From Desulfuromonas sp. (GTDB taxonomy: Bacteria > Desulfobacterota > Desulfuromonadia > Desulfuromonadales > Desulfuromonadaceae): 64,000 bases of DNA. The stretch spans positions 24,772 to 88,771 of the forward strand of contig PKUE01000007.1 in the NCBI GenBank assembly GCA_002869685.1, given 5' to 3'. Below, in pieces: positions 9,962 to 19,138 of this stretch. Both the position numbers and the translations under genes were made by a program. The notes under the pieces are model-generated. The model did not search any database and was not told the DNA's origin. It saw nothing but the letters and a program-made list of their open reading frames with translations. Numbering within the stretch: the first letter of the stretch is position 1; each line of letters starts with the position of its first letter.

Positions 9962-10414
9962 TTATGCGTCCGAACCGCACTGACGTTCAAGTTGAATAAT
10001 CTTATTGAGCCGGTTCTGATGACGCCCTCCTTCATAGTTTCCTTCATACCAGACACTGACCATGCGGCAGGCCAATTCAGGATCAAGAACGCGTCCTCCA
10101 AGAACCAGTATATTAGCATTATTGTGTTCTCTGGCCATTTGAGCCGTAAACTCATCATGAGCCAGAGCGGCTCGCACACCAGGAAACTTGTTAGCAGCGA
10201 TCGACATGCCGATTCCGGTGCCGCAGACCAGAATCCCCTGCTGTGCTTCATTTTTTGAAATCGGTTCAGCGACTCGCGCGGCATAATCGGGGTAGTCAAC
10301 CGAATCATCCGCGTGAACGCCCAGATCATTGATTTCAATTCCCCGCTTCTGCAGATAATCGACAAGGATCTGTTTCAGTTCTAAACCGCCATGATCACTG
10401 GCAATCAGTAGCAT
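9962..10414 (-). CDS. rpiB: Ribose-5-phosphate isomerase B
   Basis: A 150-residue RpiB/LacAB-family isomerase interconverting ribose-5-phosphate and ribulose-5-phosphate. Characteristic segments are ASDHGGLELK at the N-terminus and CGTGIGMSIAANKFPGVRAA, which contains the catalytic Cys and phosphate-binding loop. The reaction supplies ribulose-5-phosphate for the riboflavin pathway encoded downstream. It lies 9 bases after fabF. Confidence 0.94.
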   Translation of the reverse strand: MLLIASDHGGLELKQILVDYLQKRGIEINDLGVHADDSVDYPDYAARVAEPISKNEAQQGILVCGTGIGMSIAANKFPGVRAALAHDEFTAQMAREHNNANILVLGGRVLDPELACRMVSVWYEGNYEGGRHQNRLNKIIQLERQCGSDA

Positions 10415-10423
10415 GTTGGCTCC

Positions 10424-11656
10424 TTAGATCTTTTTGAACAACAACGTAGCATTGGTGCCACCAAAGCCCAGAGAGTTGGACATGGCAACTTTAACATCCG
10501 CCTGACGTGCCGTGTTGGGGACATAATCAAGGTCACACTCATCCGAAGGATCGACCAGATTGATCGTCGGCGGAACAATACCGGTTTCGAGTGTTTTGAG
10601 GCAGTAGACGGCTTCCAGAGCACCTGCTGCACCGAGACCGTGGCCGGTCATACTCTTGGTGGAACTGACCATAACCGATTTAGCATGCTCTCCCAGAGCC
10701 GATTTAATCGCCATAGTCTCAAACATATCATTGAACGGAGTCGATGTACCGTGGGCGTTGATATAATCAACGTCTTCAGCATTTACACCGGCACCCTTCA
10801 TCGCCATTTTCATGCAGCGGGCCGCCCCTTCACCTTCTGGAGCCGGAGCCGTCAGATGGTACGCGTCGGAAGTCAAACCATAACCGCACACCTCACCATA
10901 AATTTTAGCGCCACGCTTAACGGCAGACTCGTACTCCTCAAGAATCACCATGCCGGCACCTTCGGCCATAACAAAGCCATCACGCCCTTTGTCGAAAGGA
11001 CGGCTGGCGGCTTTGGGATCATCGTTGCGCGTCGATAATGCCTTCATAACGCAGAAACCGGAAACACCCAACGGAGTGATGGTTGATTCGGTTCCACCTG
11101 CGATCATGGCATCGGCATCACCGCGTTTAATCATGTGATACGCGTCACCGATGGAGTGGGTTCCTGTTGCGCACGCACTGACTGAGGACAGATTGGGTCC
11201 TTTGGCGCCATAACGAATCGAAATCTGTCCCGGAGCCAGGTTGATGATCAACATGGGAATAAAAAAAGGCGTTACACGTTTATAGCCGCTCTTATTGAGG
11301 ACATCATGATATTTTTCAATCGCGGGAAGCCCACCAAGGCCGGAGCCAACCAGAACGCCAACACGCTCGGCATTTTCTTCGGTAATCTGCAAGCCGGAAT
11401 CGGTCATGGCCATATCCGCAGCAGCCAGAGCATATTGAATAAAGAGATCCATTTTTTTGATCTCTTTCTTATCAATAAATTCGGCAGGATCGAAGTCTTT
11501 AACTTCGCCGGCGATCTGAGCCGGAAGATCTGACGCATCAAAACGTGTGATCAGATCAATACCGGATTGTCCTTCGGTTAGAGCTGACCAGTTCTTATCA
11601 ACACCAGTCCCCAGTGAAGAAATCGCACCAACACCTGTCACGACTACTCTACGCAT
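10424..11656 (-). CDS. fabF: 3-oxoacyl-ACP synthase II
   Basis: A 410-residue beta-ketoacyl-ACP synthase for chain elongation in fatty-acid synthesis. The catalytic triad is visible: Cys in SACATGTHSIGDA, His in NAHGTSTPFND and His in MTGHGLGAAGALE. The N-terminus RRVVVTGVGAISSLG and C-terminus NSLGFGGTNATLLF are classic. The 233-base gap to acpP contains a perfect palindrome (see 11849-11870). Confidence 0.97.
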   Translation of the reverse strand: MRRVVVTGVGAISSLGTGVDKNWSALTEGQSGIDLITRFDASDLPAQIAGEVKDFDPAEFIDKKEIKKMDLFIQYALAAADMAMTDSGLQITEENAERVGVLVGSGLGGLPAIEKYHDVLNKSGYKRVTPFFIPMLIINLAPGQISIRYGAKGPNLSSVSACATGTHSIGDAYHMIKRGDADAMIAGGTESTITPLGVSGFCVMKALSTRNDDPKAASRPFDKGRDGFVMAEGAGMVILEEYESAVKRGAKIYGEVCGYGLTSDAYHLTAPAPEGEGAARCMKMAMKGAGVNAEDVDYINAHGTSTPFNDMFETMAIKSALGEHAKSVMVSSTKSMTGHGLGAAGALEAVYCLKTLETGIVPPTINLVDPSDECDLDYVPNTARQADVKVAMSNSLGFGGTNATLLFKKI

Positions 11657-11848
11657 GATTACGTCCTTTACTAAAAAAAGTTAACAGACTCTCTCAGACA
11701 CACAGAACCAACCTCGGGATCTGATACAATCGTGTCCTTCAAGCGCCCTGAAAAAAACAAACACTCAGAACGATTCCAATAGGCAGCAAACCGCTGTGCA
11801 TTGAAATCACGCTGAGACAAAGGGAGGTCAATAAATTATATAATCGGA

Positions 11849-11870
11849 GGAGAGCAGTGCACTGCTCTCC
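11849..11870 (-). other. Perfect palindrome after acpP
   Basis: A 22-base perfect inverted repeat with 11-bp arms of the form GGAGAGCAGTG and its complement, 19 bases after the acpP stop. On the minus strand it is followed by an AT-rich but not U-pure stretch (TCCGATTATATAATTT). It could be a partial terminator or an mRNA-end stabiliser that lets acpP transcript exceed fabF transcript. This fits the high need for acyl carrier protein but is inference. Confidence 0.55.
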
Positions 11871-11889
11871 CCCGAACAACACGCGTGGA

Positions 11890-12123
11890 TCAGGAGTTCT
11901 CACTAACGTAAGAGATTGCATCCTTAACGGTTTGAATCTTCTCAGCGTCCTCATCCGAGATTTCGATATCGAATTCCTCTTCGAGAGCCATAACGAGTTC
12001 TACCGTATCGAGAGAGTCTGCACCAAGATCATCCATGAAAGATGCCTCTGCAGTTACTTGCTCTTCTTCTACACCCAGTTGCTCTGCAACGATTTTCTGT
12101 ACTCTTTCTTCGATTGAAGCCAT
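11890..12123 (-). CDS. acpP: Acyl carrier protein
   Basis: A 77-residue acidic helical protein. The phosphopantetheine attachment serine lies in [19 protein letters not shown] at about residue 37. It carries growing acyl chains for the Fab enzymes encoded on both sides (fabG upstream, fabF downstream). It has its normal length and position. Confidence 0.98.
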   Translation of the reverse strand: MASIEERVQKIVAEQLGVEEEQVTAEASFMDDLGADSLDTVELVMALEEEFDIEISDEDAEKIQTVKDAISYVSENS

Positions 12124-12207
12124 GATTAAACCTCCATGATGTGTGGTAACAGCCTAAGCTGATGTGTTCAGCGCCAGCCCCGGCAAATGCCGGTCCAGCC
12201 AATTCAA

Positions 12208-12945
12208 TTACATATACATTCCGCCATTGACAGACAGTTCATGACCGGTGATATAGCCTGCCTGTTCCGAAGCGAGAAACGCGACGGCCGCAGCGATATC
12301 TTCCGGTGCACCAAAGCGTCCCAAAGGAATCTGGGCTGCCATATCGGTGCGCACTTTTTCCGGCAGTTCTGCTGTCATATCTGTCTCAATAAAACCTGGA
12401 GCCACAGCGTTCACTGTGACATTGCGTCGCGCCAATTCGCGGGCATTGGATCGGGTCAACCCCATCAGACCACCCTTACTGGCACAATAGTTTGCCTGAC
12501 CGATATTGCCCATTTGTCCAACGACAGAGGTAATATTGATAATACGGCCATAACGCTGCTTACTCATAACCTTTGCCGCCGCACGTGAGCACAAAAAAGC
12601 GCCCTTAAGGTTGATATTCAGAACAGCGTCCCAATCATCATCCTTCATCCGCGCCAGCAGTGTATCACGGGTGATACCGGCATTGTTGACGAGAATATCA
12701 ATCTGGCCAAATGCCTGCTGGGCCGCATCAATCATTGCCGCCACATCAGCTTCCACGGAAACATCCGCAGCGACACTTAATGCATCACCACCGCGCTCTT
12801 TAATCGACGCAACCAGTTCTTGCGTATCCTGCTGTTTACGGCTGACCGCAACAATACGCGCGCCCTGCGCAGCCAGATACTCCGCAATACAGCGGCCAAT
12901 CCCTCTTGATGCTCCCGTTACAATAGCCACTCGATCCTTAAGCAT
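12208..12945 (-). CDS. fabG: 3-oxoacyl-ACP reductase
   Basis: A 245-residue NADPH-dependent short-chain dehydrogenase. It has the TGASRGIGR cofactor motif near residue 10, NNAG at about 87, and the catalytic Ser-Tyr-Lys in ITSVVGQMGNIGQANYCASKGG. It reduces beta-ketoacyl-ACP. Position between fabD and acpP supports FabG rather than another SDR. Confidence 0.97.
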   Translation of the reverse strand: MLKDRVAIVTGASRGIGRCIAEYLAAQGARIVAVSRKQQDTQELVASIKERGGDALSVAADVSVEADVAAMIDAAQQAFGQIDILVNNAGITRDTLLARMKDDDWDAVLNINLKGAFLCSRAAAKVMSKQRYGRIINITSVVGQMGNIGQANYCASKGGLMGLTRSNARELARRNVTVNAVAPGFIETDMTAELPEKVRTDMAAQIPLGRFGAPEDIAAAVAFLASEQAGYITGHELSVNGGMYM

Positions 12946-12974
12946 GTATAAACTCCCTGTTGATCAGTCGTGGA

Positions 12975-13889
12975 TCACAACGCCTTGAGAGACGCCAGAT
13001 TTTCAATATTGGCCACCGGCATACGACGCTCAATCCGTTTGATCAGACCGCACAAGACCTTACCAGGACCGATCTCAATAAAACGTTCTACACCCTGCTC
13101 AACCATATAACGGACTGAAGCATCCCAACGTACCGGAGCACTGACCTGAGTAACCAGCAATGATTTCACTCGCGCATTGTCACTGTTCGCCGTCGCCTCA
13201 ACATTGGTCACAACAGGGATATTCATCGGAGCCAGCGTAATGGAATCAAGGACTTCTGCCAGTTGTTCACCGGCAGGTGTCATCAACGCACAATGGAAAG
13301 GGGCGCTTACCGGCAAAGGCATTGCCTTTTTAGCCCCTTTCTCTTTTGCCAATGCAATGGCGCGCTCCACCGCCGCCGTATGACCCGCAATAACAATCTG
13401 CCCGGGACTGTTGAAATTGGCGGGGGAAACAATCTGATTGCCAGCGGCCTCAACACAAATTTCTTCAAGAAGGTCAGCTTCAACTCCGAGGATCGCCGCC
13501 ATGGCACCTTCACCAACAGGAACCGCCTGCTGCATGAACGTTCCGCGCTGACGTACAACACGAACGGCATCCGCAAAAGCCATCGTCCCGGAAGCGACAA
13601 GGGCAGAATATTCCCCCAGTGAATGTCCGGCAACAAAATTAGCGCGCAATTCGGTTTCCTGTTCAAGGACACGCAATGCCGCAACACTCATGGTCAGAAT
13701 AGCCGGTTGAGTATTGGCAGTCAGTTTCAGATCTTCTTCAGGTCCTTCGAAGCACATTTTGGCCAGGTCAAAACCCAACGCATCATTCGCTTCCTCAAAC
13801 AGTTCACGGGCAACAGAGAAGTTATCGTTTAAATCCTTGCCCATACCAGCGTGTTGCGCACCCTGGCCAGGAAATACAAATGCTAACAT
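12975..13889 (-). CDS. fabD: Malonyl-CoA:ACP transacylase
   Basis: A 304-residue acyltransferase loading malonate onto ACP. FVFPGQGAQHAGMGKDL is at the N-terminus and the nucleophile Ser is in GHSLGEYSALVASG, followed by the conserved Arg in RQRGTFMQ. The ATG at 13889 is chosen because AAGGG sits seven bases upstream and the protein starts LAFVFPGQG as usual. The same frame stays open upstream, but that part would run back into fabH and has no homology to FabD. Confidence 0.96.
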   Translation of the reverse strand: MLAFVFPGQGAQHAGMGKDLNDNFSVARELFEEANDALGFDLAKMCFEGPEEDLKLTANTQPAILTMSVAALRVLEQETELRANFVAGHSLGEYSALVASGTMAFADAVRVVRQRGTFMQQAVPVGEGAMAAILGVEADLLEEICVEAAGNQIVSPANFNSPGQIVIAGHTAAVERAIALAKEKGAKKAMPLPVSAPFHCALMTPAGEQLAEVLDSITLAPMNIPVVTNVEATANSDNARVKSLLVTQVSAPVRWDASVRYMVEQGVERFIEIGPGKVLCGLIKRIERRMPVANIENLASLKAL

Positions 13890-13926
13890 ATCACTACCCT
13901 TTTCAGCTTTTATCAGAAACGCCGTC

Positions 13927-14913
13927 TTACCAGCGCAGCAGGGTCGCACCCCAGGTAAAACCACCACCGAAGGCATCAAACATCAGCACATCACCTTCAC
14001 TGATCATCCCCTTGCGATTGGCTTCATCCAGTGCCAGAGGAATCGAGGCACCAGACGTATTACCACACAAATCGACATTGATATACATCTGGCCGTCTTC
14101 GAGATTCAGCCGTTTTTTAACGGCATCAAGAATACGCCGATTGGCCTGATGAGGAAACAGCAAATGCACGTCCTTCGCCGTCATCTGATTAGCTTCTAAC
14201 GCCTCTATGGCAACATCGTAAAGTGAGCGAACAGCGACTTTGAATACTTCATTACCTGCCATGTGCAAGAAAGGCAGACGTTGTTCAATACCCGAGACAC
14301 TGGCCGGATGACGTGCACCGAAACCGGGCTGATACAGTAGTTGCCAGTGGGAGCCATCGGCATGAAGGTGAGAAGAAAGAATACCATGATCCCCCTCCTG
14401 CGCTTCGAGAACCACGGCCCCTGCGCCATCACCGAATAAGATACAGGTGTTGCGATCTTCCCAGTCAATGATCCGACTGAGGATTTCGGCACCAATAACC
14501 AGCGCTTTTTTGGAGTGTCCATTTTGAAGGTATTGCGCAGCAGACGCCAGGGCATAGACAAAACCACTGCAGGCCGCCGAAACATCCCAAGCCGCGGCAT
14601 TGACTGCACCGAGTTTGTTCTGCACAAGACACGCAGTTGACGGCCAGGGGAAATCGCCGGTGATTGTACCAACAATAATCAGGTCGATCTCTTCTGCAGT
14701 GACTCCAGCCATTTCAAGCGCATTTTGTGCCGCCTTAACAGCCAGATCAGATGTCATTTCATCATCAGCAGCAATACGACGCTCTTGGATACCCGTACGG
14801 GCAGTGATCCACTCGTTATTCGTTTCAACCATTTTTTCCAAATCGAAATTGGTCAAAACCTTTTCTGGTAAATATGAACCAGTACCGATAATACGTGCTT
14901 TTTTCACTGCCAT
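13927..14913 (-). CDS. fabH: 3-oxoacyl-ACP synthase III
   Basis: A 328-residue initiating condensing enzyme that joins acetyl-CoA and malonyl-ACP. The catalytic residues are Cys in DVSAACSGFVYAL, His in LLFPHQANRRI and Asn in DLCGNTSGASIP. The N-terminal block IIGTGSYLPEKVLTN is typical. It lies between plsX and fabD in the standard plsX-fabH-fabD-fabG order. Confidence 0.97.
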   Translation of the reverse strand: MAVKKARIIGTGSYLPEKVLTNFDLEKMVETNNEWITARTGIQERRIAADDEMTSDLAVKAAQNALEMAGVTAEEIDLIIVGTITGDFPWPSTACLVQNKLGAVNAAAWDVSAACSGFVYALASAAQYLQNGHSKKALVIGAEILSRIIDWEDRNTCILFGDGAGAVVLEAQEGDHGILSSHLHADGSHWQLLYQPGFGARHPASVSGIEQRLPFLHMAGNEVFKVAVRSLYDVAIEALEANQMTAKDVHLLFPHQANRRILDAVKKRLNLEDGQMYINVDLCGNTSGASIPLALDEANRKGMISEGDVLMFDAFGGGFTWGATLLRW

Positions 14914-14933
14914 TCCCCCTTAGTAACGCCGAA

Positions 14934-15974
14934 TCAGTTTGACCCAGCCACCGCCGCCACAGCGTCTGGTTGATTGCTTAACTCGTGAAGTTGCTCAACG
15001 AGTTTATCATTCACTGTTTTCTGCACACTATCTGCTGCCTGGCCGATCGCGTTCGTCAAGGCTTTAACGTTTGAACCGCCATGACAAATAATTCCGGTTC
15101 CGCGAATGCCCAGCAGAGGTGCACCACCATATTCGGCATAATCGATTTTCTTTTTGAAGGCATTAAAAGCGGGACGGGACAACAGGTAACCGATGCGTGC
15201 CCAGAAACGAGACTTCAACTCACTGCGCAGCATCGTACCAATCGCATCCGCCAGCCCTTCTGACACCTTCAAAACAACATTGCCAACAAAGCCATCACAC
15301 ACAACAACATCCACGGCTCCACTATAGACGTCACGCCCCTCAACGTAACCGACATAGTTCAAATCAAGCTGTTGCAGCAGCTGATGTGTCACGCGTGTTA
15401 ACTCATTACCTTTTTTTGCTTCGGACCCATTGGACAGCAGACCAACACGAGGTCGAGCCTTGCCCATAATCTGCTGAACATAGACATGACCCATAATCGC
15501 GAAATGCTCAAGATGGATCGGCTTGCAATCAACATTCCCCCCGACATCCAAGACCAGTGTCTGGCCTTTAAGATTCGGGACAATCGTCGCAATAGCCGGT
15601 CGCTCAATACCATTGATCCGTTTTGTCACGAACATACCGGCAGCCATGGTCGCGCCGGAGTTACCGGCACTGACAACGGCTTGAGCCTGTCCCTGCTTAA
15701 CAAGATCAAAAGCAACACGAATAGACGAATCCTTTTTCTTCCGTACTGCATCGGAAGCGGAATCGTCCATCGTGACAATTTCAGAAGCATGGTGAATCCG
15801 GAGATCCAGACCCGCCACATCGTGATTTGCCAATTCCTGTTCAATCCGTGACTGATCACCGACAAGAACAATCGCCATACCCCATTTACGGGCAGCAGCG
15901 ACAGCACCCTCCACTTCAACAGCAGGAGCATTGTCGCCACCCATAGCGTCAACCGCAATCACGATTGATTTCAT
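14934..15974 (-). CDS. plsX: Phosphate acyltransferase PlsX
   Basis: A 346-residue enzyme making acyl-phosphate from acyl-ACP, the first committed step of phospholipid synthesis. It starts with [12 protein letters not shown] and carries [14 protein letters not shown], the [14 protein letters not shown] block and [17 protein letters not shown]. It is downstream of rpmF by 11 bases, forming the widespread yceD-rpmF-plsX-fabH operon. Confidence 0.97.
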   Translation of the reverse strand: MKSIVIAVDAMGGDNAPAVEVEGAVAAARKWGMAIVLVGDQSRIEQELANHDVAGLDLRIHHASEIVTMDDSASDAVRKKKDSSIRVAFDLVKQGQAQAVVSAGNSGATMAAGMFVTKRINGIERPAIATIVPNLKGQTLVLDVGGNVDCKPIHLEHFAIMGHVYVQQIMGKARPRVGLLSNGSEAKKGNELTRVTHQLLQQLDLNYVGYVEGRDVYSGAVDVVVCDGFVGNVVLKVSEGLADAIGTMLRSELKSRFWARIGYLLSRPAFNAFKKKIDYAEYGGAPLLGIRGTGIICHGGSNVKALTNAIGQAADSVQKTVNDKLVEQLHELSNQPDAVAAVAGSN

Positions 15975-15985
15975 CTATTAAACCC

Positions 15986-16165
15986 TTAATCCTCAGAATC
16001 GAGAACGTTGCGATCTTTGTAGAAACCACAGCTGGGGCACGCACGGTGCGGCTGTTTGGGTTCATCACACTGGGGGCATACAGAAATACCGGGTGCACTC
16101 AGTGCATCATGAGAACGACGCATGTCGCGTCTGGATTTGGAAGTCTTCTTCTTGGGTACTGCCAT
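15986..16165 (-). CDS. rpmF: 50S ribosomal protein L32
   Basis: A 59-residue protein starting [21 protein letters not shown], the usual L32 N-terminus, with a zinc ribbon of two CxxC pairs (CPQC and CPSC). The ATG at 16165 has GGAG eleven bases upstream; the frame continues 15 codons upstream but those do not resemble L32. Presence of all four cysteines marks the zinc-binding form of the protein. Confidence 0.97.
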   Translation of the reverse strand: MAVPKKKTSKSRRDMRRSHDALSAPGISVCPQCDEPKQPHRACPSCGFYKDRNVLDSED

Positions 16166-16264
16166 GAGCTGAATCTCCTTTGCTCTTGTATCTATCTGAT
16201 ATTTTATCAATTACCTGACGGCGTCGTCCCGCCGACAACCGACCAAAAGTAAACCTAAACGATG

Positions 16265-16810
16265 TTATTTTTCAACCTTAAAATCTTTAAGGGCCGCAAA
16301 GTGCATACTGACTTTTTGATTCTGGCAACGACAGCTCTCTCGATTGAGATCGGCGCCACACTCAATACAGAGCCCTTTACACTCTTCCGAGCACAACGGA
16401 TGGGTCGGCAACAGCAACAAAACCTGCTGTTGAACCTCCTCAGTCAAATCAATGGCATCACCATCGAACACTTCCAGCCCCATCTCTTCTGCCGACAGCT
16501 CCAACTCTTCACCATCTTCACCGGTGATATTGGGCAATTCGTCAACATAGGACTGATGGAACTGCCCTTCGAGGGCATAGCGACTCGCGACCAGACACCG
16601 CCCACAAGGGATCTCGACATCGAGCCGCAGAGTGCCTTGAAGCTCAACAACACCACCAACAACACTGGCACTGACAGTGACCTGAACAGGCGTCAAAAAA
16701 ACATAGCCCTCATCCTCGGCTAATTGTGCAAGAATGGGGTATTGATCTACGGCCTGTTCTATCTGTAGTTCTGTACCGTATTCTTTTATGTCCGCGACTT
16801 GTAATTGCAT
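16265..16810 (-). CDS. DUF177 / YceD family protein
   Basis: A 181-residue protein of the YceD/DUF177 family, which in other bacteria precedes rpmF and is linked to 23S rRNA accumulation. It has the family's CGRC motif (PCGRCLVASRY) at mid-protein and a C-terminal Cys cluster (CSEECKGLCIECGADLN and ESCRCQ), probably a zinc-binding knuckle. It is the first gene of the plsX-fab operon and starts 23 bases from the predicted transcription start. Confidence 0.88.
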   Translation of the reverse strand: MQLQVADIKEYGTELQIEQAVDQYPILAQLAEDEGYVFLTPVQVTVSASVVGGVVELQGTLRLDVEIPCGRCLVASRYALEGQFHQSYVDELPNITGEDGEELELSAEEMGLEVFDGDAIDLTEEVQQQVLLLLPTHPLCSEECKGLCIECGADLNRESCRCQNQKVSMHFAALKDFKVEK

Positions 16811-16839
16811 GCTTTTTTGACCTTTTGAAGAAAGCGGTC

Positions 16840-16867
16840 AGTATAGATACTGCCCCTCTTTTGTCAA
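16840..16867 (-). promoter_or_regulatory. Sigma70-type promoter for the yceD-rpmF-fab operon
   Basis: Minus strand: TTGACA (16867-16862), a 16-base spacer, then TATACT (16845-16840). The -35 hexamer is a perfect consensus and the -10 differs at one base. A start near 16833 would give a leader of about 20-25 bases before the yceD ATG at 16810. Position in the divergent gap opposite mazG supports it. Confidence 0.7.
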
Positions 16868-16948
16868 GGAAAAAGACAGGGAGTTTTCTGATCGCCGAAA
16901 CCCGCACAACTCTTGCCGTTCAACGTCTAATGAAAGCGATTTTTTACC

Positions 16949-17614
16949 ATGTCTCACTTGGAACAACCACTGGCTGACTCCCTGCTGAAACTCCACCAGC
17001 TCATCAAAACTCTCCGCAGCCCAGACGGCTGTCCATGGGATCATAAACAAACACCAAAATCCCTTAAAAAACACATCCTCGAAGAGGCCTATGAAGTGAT
17101 TGATGCCATAGACGGTGACGACCACCAGGAAATCTGTCTCGAATTAGGCGACCTGCTGATGCAAATATTCTTTTTGGCAGACATCTACGACGAACAAAAC
17201 CTCTTCAGCCTCTATCATGTCAGTGAGGCGATTCAGGAAAAACTGATCCGTCGTCACCCTCATGTTTTCAAGCCCGGGCCCGCACTGAGCGACGAAGCGA
17301 TCCACCAACAATGGGAACAGATCAAACAGCAGGAGCGACAGCGCAATGGCCACACGCAGACCAATCATCGGCCAGCACCCCTTCCCGCGCTATTGGCCAG
17401 CCAAAAAGCCCGGCAAAAACACCACAACACGCCCCTGCCGGAACTCGAAGAATTTCACGGATTGATCAAACAATTATTCGAGCTGACAAATCAATCGACA
17501 GCTGAACGAATCATCGGTAAGCTACTGACGCATTGTGTCGACCTCGCCGACAAGCACGGTTTAGATGCCGAGACCTGCCTGCGCCAATACACGGCAGACA
17601 ACCATTCCGACTGA
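16949..17614 (+). CDS. mazG: MazG-family nucleoside triphosphate pyrophosphohydrolase
   Basis: A 221-residue NTP pyrophosphohydrolase. The N-terminal MazG domain is well conserved: LRSPDGCPWDHKQTPKSLKKH, the metal-binding EEAYEV and ELGDLLMQIFF motifs, and RRHPHVF. The C-terminal half is shorter and more diverged than in E. coli MazG (about 260 residues), and its EExxE-like motif is weak, so only the first domain is likely catalytic. It removes non-canonical or excess NTPs. It is divergent from the yceD operon. Confidence 0.88.
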   Translation: MSHLEQPLADSLLKLHQLIKTLRSPDGCPWDHKQTPKSLKKHILEEAYEVIDAIDGDDHQEICLELGDLLMQIFFLADIYDEQNLFSLYHVSEAIQEKLIRRHPHVFKPGPALSDEAIHQQWEQIKQQERQRNGHTQTNHRPAPLPALLASQKARQKHHNTPLPELEEFHGLIKQLFELTNQSTAERIIGKLLTHCVDLADKHGLDAETCLRQYTADNHSD

Positions 17615-18078
17615 ACGCTACCGGAGGGTTCACTTCCTTAATTCGTGAGACTTCGCCGGAAATAATCGGGTGGGACGGTGAGTAGTTAAAATTATTCATC
17701 TTCACGCCTCAGTGAATAAAACGCATCTTCTCTGGCCTGTTCGGCCCATTAAAAATACGTTTATTTTTTATGAGAACAGCATTTAAAAAAATGACTTTTC
17801 ACAAACAAAAACCTTGACACGAAAAAAAACGACAGATTTCAAGACACTTAGCATTTTACCCACAAAAACTGTTGATAAACTGTTGATAAAACTGTTAGTG
17901 AAACTCCAAATGCCACATCAAAATAGGCTTTCATCATTTTGCCTATTTTTTAGTCACAATCATTTTCCTTTTAAATACAGATAGATAGCTTTTTTTTGAT
18001 GAATTATTTGTCAACACACACGATGTGTGATTGAAATAGACAATTAAAAATTAAATACACCACATAAAAGAGGTAAAA
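17615..18078 (+). other. AT-rich noncoding region with tandem 11-mers
   Basis: No credible gene is seen in these 464 bases. From about 17740 the sequence is strongly AT-rich. CTGTTGATAAA occurs twice in tandem at 17869-17890, next to TTACCCACA at 17856-17864; all three resemble DnaA boxes with one mismatch. A hairpin (AAAATAGGC / GCCTATTTT, 17920-17949) followed by TTAG may be a weak plus-strand terminator. A short dyad CACAC-GAT-GTGTG lies near 18017-18033. Function is unknown. Confidence 0.5.
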
Positions 18079-18471
18079 ATGTTTATAAGGTTCCTTATTT
18101 TATTTATAACCGTGCCAATTGTAGAAATTTATGTCCTCCTGCAAGCGGGAGAAATTATTGGGCTTGCACCAACGATTGCCCTTATTTTGCTGACCGGAAT
18201 CGCCGGTGCCTATCTGGCCAGAACCCAAGGTACACAAACAATTCAAAAGATTCAGATTGCATTAAATCGCGGTGAGATGCCGACGGAGGAATTAATTGAT
18301 GGCGCCATGATCCTTGCCGGCGGATTAACATTATTAACGCCGGGGTTTTGTACAGATCTGATGGGGTTCTGTTTATTGGTTCCGACAACGCGATCAATCA
18401 TCAAGGGGTGGGTTCGCCATTGGCTGGCAAGAATGGCGTCACAGGGAAACATAAGAATTTATCGTGGGTAG
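18079..18471 (+). CDS. fxsA: FxsA family membrane protein
   Basis: A 130-residue cytoplasmic-membrane protein with an N-terminal helix (about 4-22), a second hydrophobic segment (about 28-50) and a third around 73-95. The segments VPIVEIYVLLQAGEIIGL, TGIAGAYLARTQG and GALILAGGLTLLTPGF-like (here MILAGGLTLLTPGFCTD) define the FxsA family, named for suppression of phage T7 exclusion by F plasmid in E. coli. AAAGAGGT precedes the ATG. Physiological role is unknown. Confidence 0.9.
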   Translation: MFIRFLILFITVPIVEIYVLLQAGEIIGLAPTIALILLTGIAGAYLARTQGTQTIQKIQIALNRGEMPTEELIDGAMILAGGLTLLTPGFCTDLMGFCLLVPTTRSIIKGWVRHWLARMASQGNIRIYRG

Positions 18472-18508
18472 TGCGTGGAGGGACATCCCCCCACGCGGTA
18501 GCACTTAC

Positions 18509-19138
18509 TCACGAGCGTTTTCCGGTCACCAGGAAAACCGTATAATACTGCTCTTCGCCTTGGCGTTGTTTCACTATGGTGTGCACCGTCCTGGCGGTCA
18601 CTTCAATCAGACCAAGCTCCTGAAAGGTCGCCATCAACCATTGTCGATCGATACCATGATGAAAGACGCCGGTCGGATCATCATGAAAATGACCATCCTC
18701 ACGATCAAGATCAGCCAGAGCCAGATAGCCCCCCGGAGCCAGATGATCGACCATCGCCTGGATCATCGGTTCAAGGGTGGCGATGTGATGTAACACCATA
18801 GAACTGTAGATCATATCGAAACGACGTGATAAGTGAGTGGGAAACTGATGATCACTCAGACAGGTCTCAATACGATCAGCCAGACCCGCGGCAGCCGCCT
18901 TTTCACGGGTCACTTCAAGCATCTGTTCGGCACTATCTACGGCGAGCACCTGACGCAAAGCAGTGAGCAGGTTAAAAGTCACCAACCCGGTTCCGCAGCC
19001 GAAATCAAGAGCATCCATTGTCTCGGACAAAGGAACAGCCTGCCGGATTCCCTCAGCTACAGCAGCAGCCAGTTCCACTCGACGCGGTTTATCATCCCAA
19101 TTCAGGGCGACCTTGTTAAAATCTTTGGTTTCAGACAT
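18509..19138 (-). CDS. Class I SAM-dependent methyltransferase
   Basis: A 209-residue Rossmann methyltransferase. Motif I is ALDFGCGTGLVTFNLL; the post-I acidic residue lies in VLAVDSAEQMLEV, and motif IV-like FDMIYSSMVLHH follows. The substrate cannot be told; the overall look is that of UbiE-like small-molecule methyltransferases. The ATG at 19138 has GGAG upstream and lies within the last codons of the addA-like gene (8-base overlap), so it is probably translationally coupled to it. Confidence 0.82.
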   Translation of the reverse strand: MSETKDFNKVALNWDDKPRRVELAAAVAEGIRQAVPLSETMDALDFGCGTGLVTFNLLTALRQVLAVDSAEQMLEVTREKAAAAGLADRIETCLSDHQFPTHLSRRFDMIYSSMVLHHIATLEPMIQAMVDHLAPGGYLALADLDREDGHFHDDPTGVFHHGIDRQWLMATFQELGLIEVTARTVHTIVKQRQGEEQYYTVFLVTGKRS

